64,000 nt of DNA from Hymenobacter setariae (GCF_007713685.1 NZ_VMRJ01000004.1:62001-126000); one strand, 5' to 3'; positions 9,022 to 17,970 are shown, counted from the first letter of the stretch. Made by a program: numbers and translations. The notes: generated by a model from the sequence alone, not told the origin.

Positions 9022-11091
9022 ATGTTCCCACCCCTACTCTCCTGCCTCAAAGGGCGCCTTTGCGCTTGGCTACTCGCGCTAGCCGCTCCCCTCCCACTGG
9101 CCGCCCAGGCGCAAACGCCCGACCCTTGGCGCATCAGCGCTGACAAAATCGACCCTAGCAACTACTACGGCGTGACGGTGGCCAACGGCATGCTCGGCAT
9201 TGTGTCGGCGCCAACGCCGTTTCAGGTCAAAAATGTGGTGCTGGCCGGCGCCTACGACCAGTACGGCCGCGGCCGGGTCAGCAACTTCTTGAACAGCTTC
9301 AACCTGCTGAACATGTACCTGGAGATAGGTGGCCACCGCCTCAACGCCCAGGATGCGACCAACTTCCGGCAGCAGCTCGACATGCAGCGGGCGTCGCTGA
9401 CTACGACCTTCGATTATAAGGACCAGGCTACCATTAGCTACACGTATTACGCGCTGCGCCACCTGCCCTACACGGTGCTCATGGACGTGAGCATCACGGC
9501 TAAGAAGGACCTAGGTATCACCGCGGCTAGCGTGATGGAGGCACCCGACGCCCTGCGCGACGTGCAGAACTACTACAACGAGATTGACCGGCCGCACGTC
9601 ACGCTCAGCCTACTCACGTCATCAGCCAAAAGCCCCACTGGCAAGCTGCTGATGTGCGCTAGCAACAGCTTCTTATTCAGCGAGCCGCACGGGCAGGAGC
9701 CGCGCATCATTCATGAGATGTGGGACAACAGCATGCACCTCATGAAATTCAGCAAGACGCTGCGCGCCGGCCAAACCTACGCTTACGCCGTGGCGGGCTC
9801 CAGCATCACGTCGGCCCACCACCCCGACCCGCTCAACGAGGCCGAGCGCCTCACCATTTTTGCTCGCCTTGAAGGCCGTCAGCGCCTACTCGACTTCCAC
9901 ACCAAGGCCTGGCAGGATTTGTGGCGCAGTGATATCCAGATATCCGGCGATGCGCAGGCCCAGCAAGATGTGCATAGTATGCTGTACCACCTCTACAGCT
10001 TTTCGCGGGCCGGTACCGACTATTCGCCCTCGCCGATGGGCCTTTCGGGCCTAGGCTATAATGGCCACGTGTTCTGGGACAGCGACTTGTGGATGTACCC
10101 GGCGCTGCTGGTGCTGCACCCCGACATTGCCAAGTCCTTGGTTGAGTACCGCTTTAACCGGCTAGAAATGGCCCGGCGCAATGCCTTTGCCCACGGCTAT
10201 AAAGGCGCCATGTACCCCTGGGAAAGTGCCGACTCGGGCGTGGAAGAAACGCCTGTGTGGGCCCTGAGCGGCCCGTTTGAGCACCACATTTCGGCCGACG
10301 TGGGGCTGGCCGCTTGGCAGTATTACTGCGTGACGCAAGACAAGGAGTGGCTGCGCGAGAAAGGCTGGCCCATTCTCTCAGCTACCGCTGACTTTTGGGC
10401 TAGCCGCGTCGAGCGCAACGGCCCTGGTCACTACGACATTAAGAACGTGGTGGCGGCCGATGAGTGGGCCGAAAACGTAGACAACAACGCCTTTACCAAC
10501 GCCGCCGCCCAGGCCAACCTACAAGCCGCTACCGCCGCTGCCAAAATCCTAGGTCGCCCAGCTAATGCCGACTGGGCCTTGGTCGCCCAAAATATTCCCA
10601 TCCTAAAAATGGCTGATGGCGTGACCCAAGAGCACGCCACCTACCACGGCGAAGGCATCAAGCAGGGCGACGTGAACCTGCTGGCCTACCCGCTCAAGAC
10701 CATCACCAACCCAGCCCAAATCAAGAAAGACCTCACCTACTACGAAACCCGCGTGCCCAACGAAGGCACGCCCGCCATGACGCAGGCCATCTTCGCGCTG
10801 CTCTACTCCCGGCTCGGCGACGGCGCCAAGGCCCAGCACTTCTTCCAGGATGCCTACACGCCCAACCTGCTACCGCCCTTCCGCGTCATCGCCGAAACCA
10901 AGGGCGGCACCAACCCCTACTTCGCCACCGGCGCGGGCGGCGTGCTGCAAGCCGTGCTCATGGGCTTCGGCGGGCTCGACATCACGCCCACGGGCATTGT
11001 GCAGCGCCAGAGCACGTTGCCCAGCGGCTGGCAGTCGGTGAAGATTACGGGTGTGGGGCCGCAGCGCAAGACGTATTCGGTAGGGAAGTAA
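9022..11091 (+). CDS. Secreted GH65 glycoside hydrolase (kojibiose/trehalose-hydrolase type)
   Basis: 689 residues from the ATG at 9022, which gives a clean signal peptide (LCAWLLALAAPLPLAAQA); the upstream start at 8872 adds 50 unlikely residues. The (alpha/alpha)6 barrel family is recognised from GHVFWDSDLWMYPALL, YPWESADSG and the acid region AADEWAENVDNNAFTN, with Glu481 as expected general acid. A second Glu, Glu625 in FRVIAETKGGTNPYFATG, lies exactly 144 residues downstream. From memory, the Flavobacterium johnsoniae alpha-1,2-glucosidase FjGH65A uses Glu472 and Glu616, the same spacing, which favours an inverting hydrolase over a phosphorylase. Secretion also argues against a phosphorylase. 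The gene is divergent from the sensor gene and probably controlled by it. Confidence 0.85.
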   Translation: MFPPLLSCLKGRLCAWLLALAAPLPLAAQAQTPDPWRISADKIDPSNYYGVTVANGMLGIVSAPTPFQVKNVVLAGAYDQYGRGRVSNFLNSFNLLNMYLEIGGHRLNAQDATNFRQQLDMQRASLTTTFDYKDQATISYTYYALRHLPYTVLMDVSITAKKDLGITAASVMEAPDALRDVQNYYNEIDRPHVTLSLLTSSAKSPTGKLLMCASNSFLFSEPHGQEPRIIHEMWDNSMHLMKFSKTLRAGQTYAYAVAGSSITSAHHPDPLNEAERLTIFARLEGRQRLLDFHTKAWQDLWRSDIQISGDAQAQQDVHSMLYHLYSFSRAGTDYSPSPMGLSGLGYNGHVFWDSDLWMYPALLVLHPDIAKSLVEYRFNRLEMARRNAFAHGYKGAMYPWESADSGVEETPVWALSGPFEHHISADVGLAAWQYYCVTQDKEWLREKGWPILSATADFWASRVERNGPGHYDIKNVVAADEWAENVDNNAFTNAAAQANLQAATAAAKILGRPANADWALVAQNIPILKMADGVTQEHATYHGEGIKQGDVNLLAYPLKTITNPAQIKKDLTYYETRVPNEGTPAMTQAIFALLYSRLGDGAKAQHFFQDAYTPNLLPPFRVIAETKGGTNPYFATGAGGVLQAVLMGFGGLDITPTGIVQRQSTLPSGWQSVKITGVGPQRKTYSVGK

Positions 11092-11111
11092 CGTCTGATT
11101 ACCAAACGACT

Positions 11112-11200
11112 GTCATTACGAGCACAGCCAAGCAATTATACCTGAACAGACCTAGGGCGGAGTCGTTCAGGTATGATTGCTTCGCTGCGCTCGTAATAAC
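11112..11200. repeat. Dispersed hairpin repeat, GTCATTGCGAGC family, copy 2
   Basis: Arms of 36 bp (11112-11147 and 11165-11200) match at about 32 positions when folded; the outer ends read GTCATTACGAGC and GCTCGTAATAAC. This is the same family as the copy at 4384-4460, but with a longer stem. It lies between convergent genes (GH65 and the E1 dehydrogenase) and may serve as a bidirectional terminator. Confidence 0.85.
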
Positions 11201-11215
11201 AACGCCTTTTGTTAA

Positions 11216-13381
11216 CTAATAAGCCAGTAGCTCACCCAACGCTACCCCAACTTTTTCAGCAGAGGGCAGCATCTGCTTTTCCAACTCCACATTGAGCGGA
11301 ATGGCCGGCAGGCTGGCGGCGCCTAGGGTACGCACCGGCGCATCAAGGTCGAAGAAGCACTGGCTCTGAATGCGCCCGGCCAGGCTTTCAGCGAAACTGT
11401 TAAGCAGCGGTTCTTCGCTCAACACCAATACTTTGCCGTGGCGCCGCACGGCCGCCTGCACGCCCTCCCAGTCGAGCGGGTTGAGGGTGCGCAAATCCAG
11501 GATTTCGACTAAGCCAGGATGCTGGCGGCTGGCCGCGCGGGCCCAATGCACGCCCATGCCGTAGGTGATGACCACGCAGGTACCCCCGCGCTGCTGCTGC
11601 GCCGCATCGGCCGCTTGGGCCACTGCCGCCTGCCCTAGAGGGATGACGTAGCCCGCGGCGGGCTCAGTGGTTTTGGCGTCTTCGGTGCCGGGCACTTTGC
11701 TCCAATACAGGCCTTTGTGCTCTAGCAATACCACCGGATTGGGGTCGAGGAACGATGCCCGTAGCAGGCCTTTCATGTCGGCCGCATTGCTAGGGTACAC
11801 CACCTTGATGCCCCGAATGGTAAGCAGCGTGCTCTCGACTGACCCCGAGTGGTAAGGACCGCCGCCGCCGTAGGCCCCCACCGGCACCCGAATGAGCGTC
11901 GGCACCGGAAATTTACCCATGCTCAGGTAGCAGCTCTTGCTGAGCTCCTCCACCAGCTGGTTGAGCGCCGGCCAGATGTAGTCGGCAAATTGAATCTCGA
12001 CGATGGGCCGCGCGCCGACAGCCGCCATGCCCGCCGTGCTCCCCACGATATACGCTTCCTGAATGGGCGTATTGAACACGCGGTGGTCGCCGTATTTCTT
12101 AGCCAGCAGCGCCGCCTCCCGAAATACGCCGCCAAGCTCGCCCCCCACGTCCTGGCCGTAGAACAGCGCCTCGGGAAACTCGCGTAGAATGTCGTCTACC
12201 GCATGCAGCGCGGCATCGACCATAAGCACCTTGGCGGCGCCAGTGGGGGCGCGCTCACCGGTCTCGGCCACCACGGCAGGCGGCGCAAACTCGTGGTCGG
12301 CGTAGGTGGCCGGGTCGGGGTCGGGGGCACCTAGGGCCTCGGCCCAGTCTTGGCGCACGGTGGCGCGGGCCTGGGCGGCCAGGGCCGATAGTTCGGCCTC
12401 GGCCAGCCCTATGTGCAGCAGGCGGCGGTGCAGCCGGGGCAGCGGGTCCTGAGTCTGGTGTTCGAGCAGGTTATCGCCGCGGTACCACTCGCGGCGCACG
12501 CCGCTGGTGTGGTGGCCCAGCAACGGGCACTTAGCGTGTACGAGGGCCGGGCCTTGACGCTGGCGCACGTGGGCAAAGGCTTCCTCCAAGCCTTTGTAAG
12601 AAGAAATAAAGTCGGCCCCATCTACGCGCAGACGTAGCAGACCAGGGAAGCCGGCGGCAAACTCGTAGGCATCCATAGCCCGCATTTCGCGCCCGGTGGC
12701 CGAGATACCCCAGTCGTTGTCCTGCACCAGGTACACGATGGGCAAGCGGTGCAGCACGGCCATTTGTAGGGCTTCGGCTACTTCACCCTCGGTCATAGCT
12801 CCATCACCGATAGAGCACAGCACTAGTGAGTTATCAGACTTCGCAATGGCGAGGTGCTGGGCTAGCTTGTCAGTTGTGGTGGCAGCGGTCGGCGAGCCAT
12901 TGCCAGCTTTGGCGGCCTCCCACTTCACGCGCTCTAGGTACTGAATGGCCTGTGCCATGCCGGTGGCCGGAATGGCCTGCATGCCCGTGGCCGAGCTTTG
13001 GTGCGGAATAACCGGCAAGCCCGGCCGCCGCAGTGAGGGGTGGCTGTAGTAAGTGCGCCCCCCACTAAAGGGGTCGTCTTTTTTGGCTAGCAGCTGCAGC
13101 ATCAGCTCGTAGGGGCGCAGGCCCATACCTAGCAGCATGGCATCGTCGCGGTAATAAGGCGCGGCGTAGTCGATTTCGGTGAGCAAAAAGGCGGCCGCCA
13201 GCTGCACGGCTTCGTGGCCGCGGGCAGTGGCGTGCACGTAGCGCGAGGCCACCGTTTTTTGTTCTTCAAACAGCGCAGCCATCTCGGCGGCGGTGTGCAT
13301 GAGCAGGTAGGCGCGGCGCAAAAGCGCCAGGGTAGCGGGGGCGGGAAGAGCGAGCGGGGAAACCCCAAAATCGGTAGGCAT
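11216..13381 (-). CDS. 2-oxoacid dehydrogenase E1 component, alpha and beta fused
   Basis: About 721 residues from the ATG at 13381 (MPTDFGVSPLALPAPAT). The N-terminal half is the E1 alpha fold with the thiamine-diphosphate motif GDGAMTEGEVAEAL ... VQDNDWGIS; the C-terminal half is E1 beta (NTPIQEAYIVGSTAGMAAVG, IQFADYIWPALNQLVEE, RVPVGAYGGGGPYHSG). Alpha and beta are separate chains in many bacteria, but the single-chain form is common in Bacteroidota. The enzyme decarboxylates a 2-oxoacid and hands the acyl group to an E2 lipoyl protein; branched-chain 2-oxoacids are the best guess. No E2 or E3 gene is adjacent. It is transcribed convergently with the GH65 gene. Confidence 0.9.
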   Translation of the reverse strand: MPTDFGVSPLALPAPATLALLRRAYLLMHTAAEMAALFEEQKTVASRYVHATARGHEAVQLAAAFLLTEIDYAAPYYRDDAMLLGMGLRPYELMLQLLAKKDDPFSGGRTYYSHPSLRRPGLPVIPHQSSATGMQAIPATGMAQAIQYLERVKWEAAKAGNGSPTAATTTDKLAQHLAIAKSDNSLVLCSIGDGAMTEGEVAEALQMAVLHRLPIVYLVQDNDWGISATGREMRAMDAYEFAAGFPGLLRLRVDGADFISSYKGLEEAFAHVRQRQGPALVHAKCPLLGHHTSGVRREWYRGDNLLEHQTQDPLPRLHRRLLHIGLAEAELSALAAQARATVRQDWAEALGAPDPDPATYADHEFAPPAVVAETGERAPTGAAKVLMVDAALHAVDDILREFPEALFYGQDVGGELGGVFREAALLAKKYGDHRVFNTPIQEAYIVGSTAGMAAVGARPIVEIQFADYIWPALNQLVEELSKSCYLSMGKFPVPTLIRVPVGAYGGGGPYHSGSVESTLLTIRGIKVVYPSNAADMKGLLRASFLDPNPVVLLEHKGLYWSKVPGTEDAKTTEPAAGYVIPLGQAAVAQAADAAQQQRGGTCVVITYGMGVHWARAASRQHPGLVEILDLRTLNPLDWEGVQAAVRRHGKVLVLSEEPLLNSFAESLAGRIQSQCFFDLDAPVRTLGAASLPAIPLNVELEKQMLPSAEKVGVALGELLAY

Positions 13382-13443
13382 AGAGGCGGGGTAGATAGGG
13401 TACCAAAAGTACGCCTCAGGCTGCGCCCGCACCTAGGCGGGCG

Positions 13444-13451
13444 TACCTTTG
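13444..13451 (+). promoter_or_regulatory. Bacteroidota -7 promoter element for hemF
   Basis: TACCTTTG matches the Bacteroidota consensus TAnnTTTG and is followed by GC-rich leader DNA up to the GTG start of hemF at 13522. No convincing TTTG at -33 is visible. Confidence 0.5.
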
Positions 13452-13521
13452 CCGCTTGCGGCGGCGCCCACCTAGGCGCCGCGCCGCGTTGTTTTACTAG
13501 GGTTAGTTTGCCAGAATACAC

Positions 13522-14451
13522 GTGTTGACCTCCTCTCCTTCTCGCGCCGACATCACGGCTTGGCTTCAAGATTTTCAACTTCGCCTGTGCCAACAGCTCG
13601 AAACGGCCGATGGCGGCGCCCGCTTTGGCCAGGACGACTGGCTGCGGCCCGGCGGCGGTGGCGGCCACTCGCGCGTTCTAGAACACGGCCGCATTTTGGA
13701 GAAAGGCGGCGTGGGCTTTTCGGCCGTGGAAGGTGAAATGAGCGAGGCCGCCGCCCGCCAGCTGCATATGCCCGACCCGCATTTCTACGCCACCGGCGTG
13801 AGCGTGGTGCTGCACCCGCGCAGCCCTAGGGTGCCCATCATTCACATGAACGTGCGCTACTTCGAGGCCGGCAACGGTGAGGCATGGTTTGGCGGGGGCA
13901 TCGACCTCACCCCTATTTATGTAGATGAGGCGCAGGCCCGGCGCTTTCACCAGCAGCTAAAAGCCGCCTGCGACAAGCACAACCCCACGTACTACGCCCG
14001 CTTTCATAAGTGGGCCGACGACTACTTCTACTTGCCTCACCGCCAAGAAACACGGGGCGTCGGCGGCATTTTTTTCGACCGCCTCACGGTAGGTAAGGAT
14101 GGTACGGCAGCTGAGCTATTCAGCTTTATGCAGGACGTAGCCGAGGTGTTTGGCCCCTTCTATACCCAGCTCATGCTCGAAAACCACGCTTTACCCTTCG
14201 GCGAGCGCGAAGAAGCCTGGCAAACGTTGCGCCGTAACCGCTACGCCGAGTTCAACCTAGCTTTCGACCGCGGCACCCGCTTCGGCCTCGAAACCGGCGG
14301 CCGCACCGAAAGCATCTTGATGAGCCTGCCGCCCCGCTGCGGCTGGAGCTACAACCCCGCCCCGCCCGCCCCCGGCTCGCCCGAGGCCACCACCCTAGGG
14401 TGGCTGCGCAAAGGCGTGGACTGGGTAGGCACAACCAGTACGAGCGCGTAA
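13522..14451 (+). CDS. hemF: Oxygen-dependent coproporphyrinogen III oxidase
   Basis: 309 residues, usual length for HemF, beginning at a GTG (a TTG is the next codon; no ATG nearby). The enzyme converts coproporphyrinogen III to protoporphyrinogen IX with O2 in haem synthesis, in the cytoplasm. Signature stretches are the GGGGHSRVLEHGRILEKGGV region, HMNVRYFEAG, WFGGGIDLTPIY, HKWADDYFYLPHR, RGVGGIFFDRL and the C-terminal RTESILMSLPP. A TAnnTTTG promoter element lies about 70 bp upstream. A PAP2 phosphatase gene follows after 4 bp, so the two are probably co-transcribed. Confidence 0.96.
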   Translation: MLTSSPSRADITAWLQDFQLRLCQQLETADGGARFGQDDWLRPGGGGGHSRVLEHGRILEKGGVGFSAVEGEMSEAAARQLHMPDPHFYATGVSVVLHPRSPRVPIIHMNVRYFEAGNGEAWFGGGIDLTPIYVDEAQARRFHQQLKAACDKHNPTYYARFHKWADDYFYLPHRQETRGVGGIFFDRLTVGKDGTAAELFSFMQDVAEVFGPFYTQLMLENHALPFGEREEAWQTLRRNRYAEFNLAFDRGTRFGLETGGRTESILMSLPPRCGWSYNPAPPAPGSPEATTLGWLRKGVDWVGTTSTSA

Positions 14452-14455
14452 CGCC

Positions 14456-15049
14456 ATGACAGTCGCGAGCCTAACGCGCACCTTCTTCACAGACCTCGAC
14501 CACCAGCTGCTGCTGGCCATTAACCACGCGCATACGCCAGCGCTCGACCGGTTCATGATATTCGTATCTGACCGCTACGTGTGGTTTCCGGCCTACGCAC
14601 TTTTGATTCTCTGGCTGATAGACATTTTTCGGCGGCAGGCGTGGCAACTCTTGCTATTGCTCATTGGGGCAGTAGCCCTAGCCGATAGCATTGCGAGCAA
14701 GCTCTTCAAGCCGTTTTTTGCCCGGCTGCGGCCCTGCCACGCGCCCGGCTTGATGGGCCAGTTGCACTTGCCCGATGGTTGCGGCGGGCAGTTTGGCTTC
14801 CTGTCATCGCACGCAGCCAACTCGTTTGCGCTGGCCGTGTTTCTGCTGCTGGTGCTGCCGGGCCGCCGTTTTCGCGCCCTTCAAATAGTAGCTTTTCTAT
14901 GGGCAGGGCTGCTATCATACAGCCGCATGTACCTAGGTGCCCACTATCCTAGCGACGTGCTAGGCGGGGCACTAATTGGTGCGGCGCTAGGGGTAGGTGC
15001 CACGTGGATATTTCGTCGTTGGGGTGGCGGTAGTCAAGCCCTTATGTAG
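14456..15049 (+). CDS. PAP2-family membrane phosphatase
   Basis: 197 residues with several membrane helices (about 45-65, 70-90, 125-142, 145-165, 170-190). The three phosphatase motifs are visible: KPFFARLRP (motif 1), LSSHAANSFA (motif 2, with the SxxH core) and SRMYLGAHYPSDVLGG (motif 3 with the catalytic His). Members dephosphorylate lipid phosphates, including undecaprenyl diphosphate in cell-wall synthesis or phosphatidic acid. It starts 4 bp after hemF, a common pairing by transcription rather than pathway. The exact substrate cannot be decided from sequence. Confidence 0.9.
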   Translation: MTVASLTRTFFTDLDHQLLLAINHAHTPALDRFMIFVSDRYVWFPAYALLILWLIDIFRRQAWQLLLLLIGAVALADSIASKLFKPFFARLRPCHAPGLMGQLHLPDGCGGQFGFLSSHAANSFALAVFLLLVLPGRRFRALQIVAFLWAGLLSYSRMYLGAHYPSDVLGGALIGAALGVGATWIFRRWGGGSQALM

Positions 15050-15079
15050 TCTGCCAATTGCTTGGCTGTTCGGTATCTA

Positions 15080-15307
15080 TTACTGAGCAGCACTATCTTT
15101 TTTGTCTAATTGCGCAAAAAACTTTAAAGCAATCAATAACGGGCTAGCTACCATCAGCAGTGTGCCTACTAAGCGCAGCACAACGAGAATACTGCTCGTT
15201 GTATAAGAATAACCGACTACTGCCTCACCCATTATACCACCTATTAATAACGCGAAGCCAGCTACGAAAAGCATAAAAAGCTTAGCGAAAGACGGTAGCC
15301 AGTTCAT
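15080..15307 (-). CDS. Small two-helix membrane protein, unknown
   Basis: 75 residues from the ATG at 15307 (MNWLPSFAKLFMLFV); a TTG eight codons earlier is less likely. Two hydrophobic segments (about 5-28 and 36-60) and a charged tail (QLDKKDSAAQ) indicate a small inner-membrane protein. I do not recognise the family. It lies between the PAP2 gene (convergent) and another small leftward gene. Confidence 0.6.
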   Translation of the reverse strand: MNWLPSFAKLFMLFVAGFALLIGGIMGEAVVGYSYTTSSILVVLRLVGTLLMVASPLLIALKFFAQLDKKDSAAQ

Positions 15308-15353
15308 AGCGACAGATTTTAGGGTAGGCAAGCAATAATACTACGAGCACCTC

Positions 15354-15557
15354 TTACTTCCCCGGCTTGCGGTTGCCTGTGTGGCCGTCGCCGTGGTCGC
15401 CCTGACCGGGCTTGCTGGTTTTCTTGGCGTTGTGCTTGTCGTCGCGCGAGAGCGAATGATTCAAGTCAACAGAGCTTTCGATTTTACCATCCTTATCGCG
15501 ACGTATGTAGCGTTTGTCACCGGGATTGGGCTCGATTAATTCGCGTTTGCTGGACAT
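15354..15557 (-). CDS. Small conserved hydrophilic protein, unknown function
   Basis: 67 residues, ATG start, very hydrophilic. The pattern GDKRYIRRDKDGKIESSVD followed by a Lys/Gly/His-rich tail resembles a short family I have seen in Cytophagales genomes, with no known function. No signal peptide or membrane segment. It is between a small membrane protein gene and ribE, all leftward. Confidence 0.65.
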   Translation of the reverse strand: MSSKRELIEPNPGDKRYIRRDKDGKIESSVDLNHSLSRDDKHNAKKTSKPGQGDHGDGHTGNRKPGK

Positions 15558-15623
15558 AAAAATAGGTAGGCTACCAGGATGTAACTGGCCACCTACCTAC
15601 TCTACGCGCAAATTACCAATATG

Positions 15624-16241
15624 TTAGCTACCAGTACTAGCTAAAACGCCTTGAGCAGCTAACAACTTGGCTACGTACTTGCCCACAATGTCAAACTCCA
15701 GGTTTACCACCTCGCCTACTTGCAGTTGGTGAAAGCCCGTGTGCTCATAGGTATAAGGAATGATGGCTACCGAGAAAGCATCGGGCTCGCTGTCGAAACA
15801 CGTGAGGCTCACGCCATTGATAGTTATTGAGCCTTTCTCTACTGTGAGGCGTTGCGGGCCGGGCTCGTGGCGGAAGCGGTAGAGCCAAGAGCCATTTTGG
15901 TCTTCCACAAGCACGCACTCGGCGGTGGCATCTACGTGGCCTTGCACAATGTGCCCATCAAAGCGCCCGCCCGCGGCCAGGCAGCGCTCTAGGTTGATGT
16001 GGCGGCCGGGCTGCCACTGCCCTAGGTTAGTTTTACGTAGCGTTTCGGCAATGGCCGTGACGGTGTGCGTGCCTGCCGCCACATCGAGAGCTACCACTGT
16101 GAGGCACACGCCATCGTGGGCCACGCTCTGGTCTATTTTCAACTCGCTCGCAAAAGGCGACTGTACTGTAAAGTGGCGGTTGGCCCCTTCATCGGCCACG
16201 CCTACTACGGTGCCTAGAGCTTCAATTATTCCTGTAAACAT
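15624..16241 (-). CDS. ribE: Riboflavin synthase, alpha subunit
   Basis: 205 residues, normal length. It starts with the diagnostic MFTGIIEALGTV and has two homologous lumazine-binding barrels, the second beginning near residue 98 with GHIVQGHVDATAEC. The enzyme dismutates two 6,7-dimethyl-8-ribityllumazine molecules into riboflavin; ITINGVSLTCFD and IPYTYEHTGFHQL are typical of the second domain. No other riboflavin gene is next to it, and I see no FMN riboswitch fold in the 240 bp upstream. Confidence 0.97.
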   Translation of the reverse strand: MFTGIIEALGTVVGVADEGANRHFTVQSPFASELKIDQSVAHDGVCLTVVALDVAAGTHTVTAIAETLRKTNLGQWQPGRHINLERCLAAGGRFDGHIVQGHVDATAECVLVEDQNGSWLYRFRHEPGPQRLTVEKGSITINGVSLTCFDSEPDAFSVAIIPYTYEHTGFHQLQVGEVVNLEFDIVGKYVAKLLAAQGVLASTGS

Positions 16242-16256
16242 GAATCGCAGATGATA

Positions 16257-16480
16257 GCGGATTTAACGGATTGTGCAAATGTGCCTGCATCTGGCAGGCT
16301 GGTCTGCTCGGCATAGAGCAGGTATTAGACCTAATTAGATGTCATACCTACTAAGTGCCAAACACCCCACAAAGCCCGAAAGTTAACATTCTGTTCAGAG
16401 AGCAACTAGCTGCTCCAAGTAAGCCCCAAACCACCTAGCCAGCCTGCCTGGCAAGCGTATCTGCACAATCCGTTATCCGC
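16257..16480. repeat. MITE-like inverted repeat in the ribE upstream gap
   Basis: The left end (16257-16277) and right end (16462-16480) are inverted copies: GCGGATAACGGATTGTGCA on the right-end complement, with an extra TT on the left. A further 10-bp match, GGCAGGCTGG, continues inside both arms. The element fills most of the gap between ribE and the downstream-ending transferase gene. I see no transposase and no clear target duplication. Confidence 0.55.
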
Positions 16481-16482
16481 GA

Positions 16483-17970
16483 TTATTTGCCGCGCCCTTC
16501 CAGAATGATTTTCAGCGTATAAAGCATGACCCGGAAGTCCATGGCCAAGCTCATATTCTCGATGTAGAGGATGTCGAATTTTAGGCGCTCGACCATCTGT
16601 GATACCGTTTCGGCATAGCCGTACTTGACCTGGCCTAGTGAGGTAAGACCGGGGCGTACACGGTGCAAGTGGCGGTAGTGGGGCGCGGTTTTCACAATCT
16701 GCTCGATAAAAAACCGCCGCTCGGGGCGCGGGCCCACCAGGCTCATGTCGCCCTTGAGCACGTTCCAAAACTGTGGAAACTCATCGAGGCGCACCTTGCG
16801 CATGAAACGGCCCCACTTGGTAATGCGCGGGTCGTGGTCGGAACTGAGCGCCGGACCTAGGCGCTCAGAGTTCACGTACATCGACCGAAACTTGATGATG
16901 TAGAACGGCACTCCGTTTTTGCCGATGCGCTCTTGGCGATAGAAAACGGGCCCCGGCGAGGAAGCTTTCACCATTGCAGCCGTGAACAGATACAGCCACG
17001 AGCCCCCCACAATAAATACTGCGGAGGTTGCCACATCGAGCCCGCGCTTAACTGCCTGCTGCCATAGAGGTAGTAGGTCTTGCTTGATTTCGATGAGCGG
17101 CGTCCCGAACAAGTGATTGACTTTCACTGACCCTAGCAGCATCTGGTACAGGTCGGGCAGAATGCTGATGCGGGCCGGCACGCCCTCTAGCAAGGCTAGT
17201 ATTTCCTGAATGCGCTGATGCTCGCTGGGCTCAATGGCAATGATAACTTGCTCGATTTGCAGGTCTTGCACCAGCGTGGGCAACTCGGCATAGGTGCCCT
17301 GAGCCGGCAGTTCGCTAGCCAGCTCGGGGTTGATAACCTCACCAATGGGCACGAAGCCCACCAGCCGCAGCCCTAGGTGCTTGCCGGTGCGCTGCAGCTC
17401 ACGCGAGGTATTCAGCGCTAACGCATTAGACCCTACAAGCAAGGCTGGAAAGGAGATTTGCCCACCGCGCACTAGGTGCTGCACGCTACTCACCGCCCAG
17501 ATATGTAGTATGGCCGTAAGCGTAAAATGCAATACGTAGTAAGCCGTAACTGTCTTATAGTATAGCTGGTAGCTATTTACTCCATCATCAAGCAGCAAGC
17601 CGAAGAAGATAACGACCACCCCAAGCGCCGAGATGCGGGCTAGGCGAATGATTTCAGAAAGGCGCGACTTGCGAAACACATCGCGGTAGAGCCCCAGGAG
17701 GGTGTAGAGCAGCGTCCAGAAGGTAGCTACTAGCAGGGCCGCCCCCGCAAACTCCGCGACCATGGCGCGGGTGAAATAAGCGGCCGTGACTTCGTGCAGC
17801 AAGTACTTGCGCAGCGGAAAGAAACCCGCCCAAGCCAACAGGGCCGCCCCAAAATCGGCAGCGACTAGCTTGCAGTACTGAAGGCGGCGGAGCAAGAGCA
17901 AAGGAGCGGGCAAGTCGTATTTTCGCAGCGTATGGCGCAAAAATAGGGCGCCGCCCCGCCAATAGCTCAA
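16483..17970 (-). CDS. Polyprenyl-phosphate sugar-1-phosphate transferase (WcaJ/WbaP type)
   Basis: 495 residues, starting at a TTG (17970); no better ATG is available. Four N-terminal membrane helices (about 30-150) precede a CoA-binding-like domain (160-290), then a fifth hydrophobic segment and the catalytic domain: VKRGLDVATSAVF, SSPGPVFYRQERIGKNG, FKFRSM-like IKFRSMYVNSE, RKVRLDEFPQFWNVLKGDMS and LVGPRPERRFF. Enzymes of this family load a sugar phosphate on undecaprenyl phosphate to start exopolysaccharide or O-unit assembly at the inner membrane. No glycosyltransferase cluster is adjacent. The gene is divergent from pcm with nearly touching starts. Confidence 0.92.
   Translation of the reverse strand: MSYWRGGALFLRHTLRKYDLPAPLLLLRRLQYCKLVAADFGAALLAWAGFFPLRKYLLHEVTAAYFTRAMVAEFAGAALLVATFWTLLYTLLGLYRDVFRKSRLSEIIRLARISALGVVVIFFGLLLDDGVNSYQLYYKTVTAYYVLHFTLTAILHIWAVSSVQHLVRGGQISFPALLVGSNALALNTSRELQRTGKHLGLRLVGFVPIGEVINPELASELPAQGTYAELPTLVQDLQIEQVIIAIEPSEHQRIQEILALLEGVPARISILPDLYQMLLGSVKVNHLFGTPLIEIKQDLLPLWQQAVKRGLDVATSAVFIVGGSWLYLFTAAMVKASSPGPVFYRQERIGKNGVPFYIIKFRSMYVNSERLGPALSSDHDPRITKWGRFMRKVRLDEFPQFWNVLKGDMSLVGPRPERRFFIEQIVKTAPHYRHLHRVRPGLTSLGQVKYGYAETVSQMVERLKFDILYIENMSLAMDFRVMLYTLKIILEGRGK

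Noticed and set aside
16242..16482. FMN riboswitch before ribE
   Set aside because: The gap holds an inverted-repeat element but no conserved RFN helices that I can identify.
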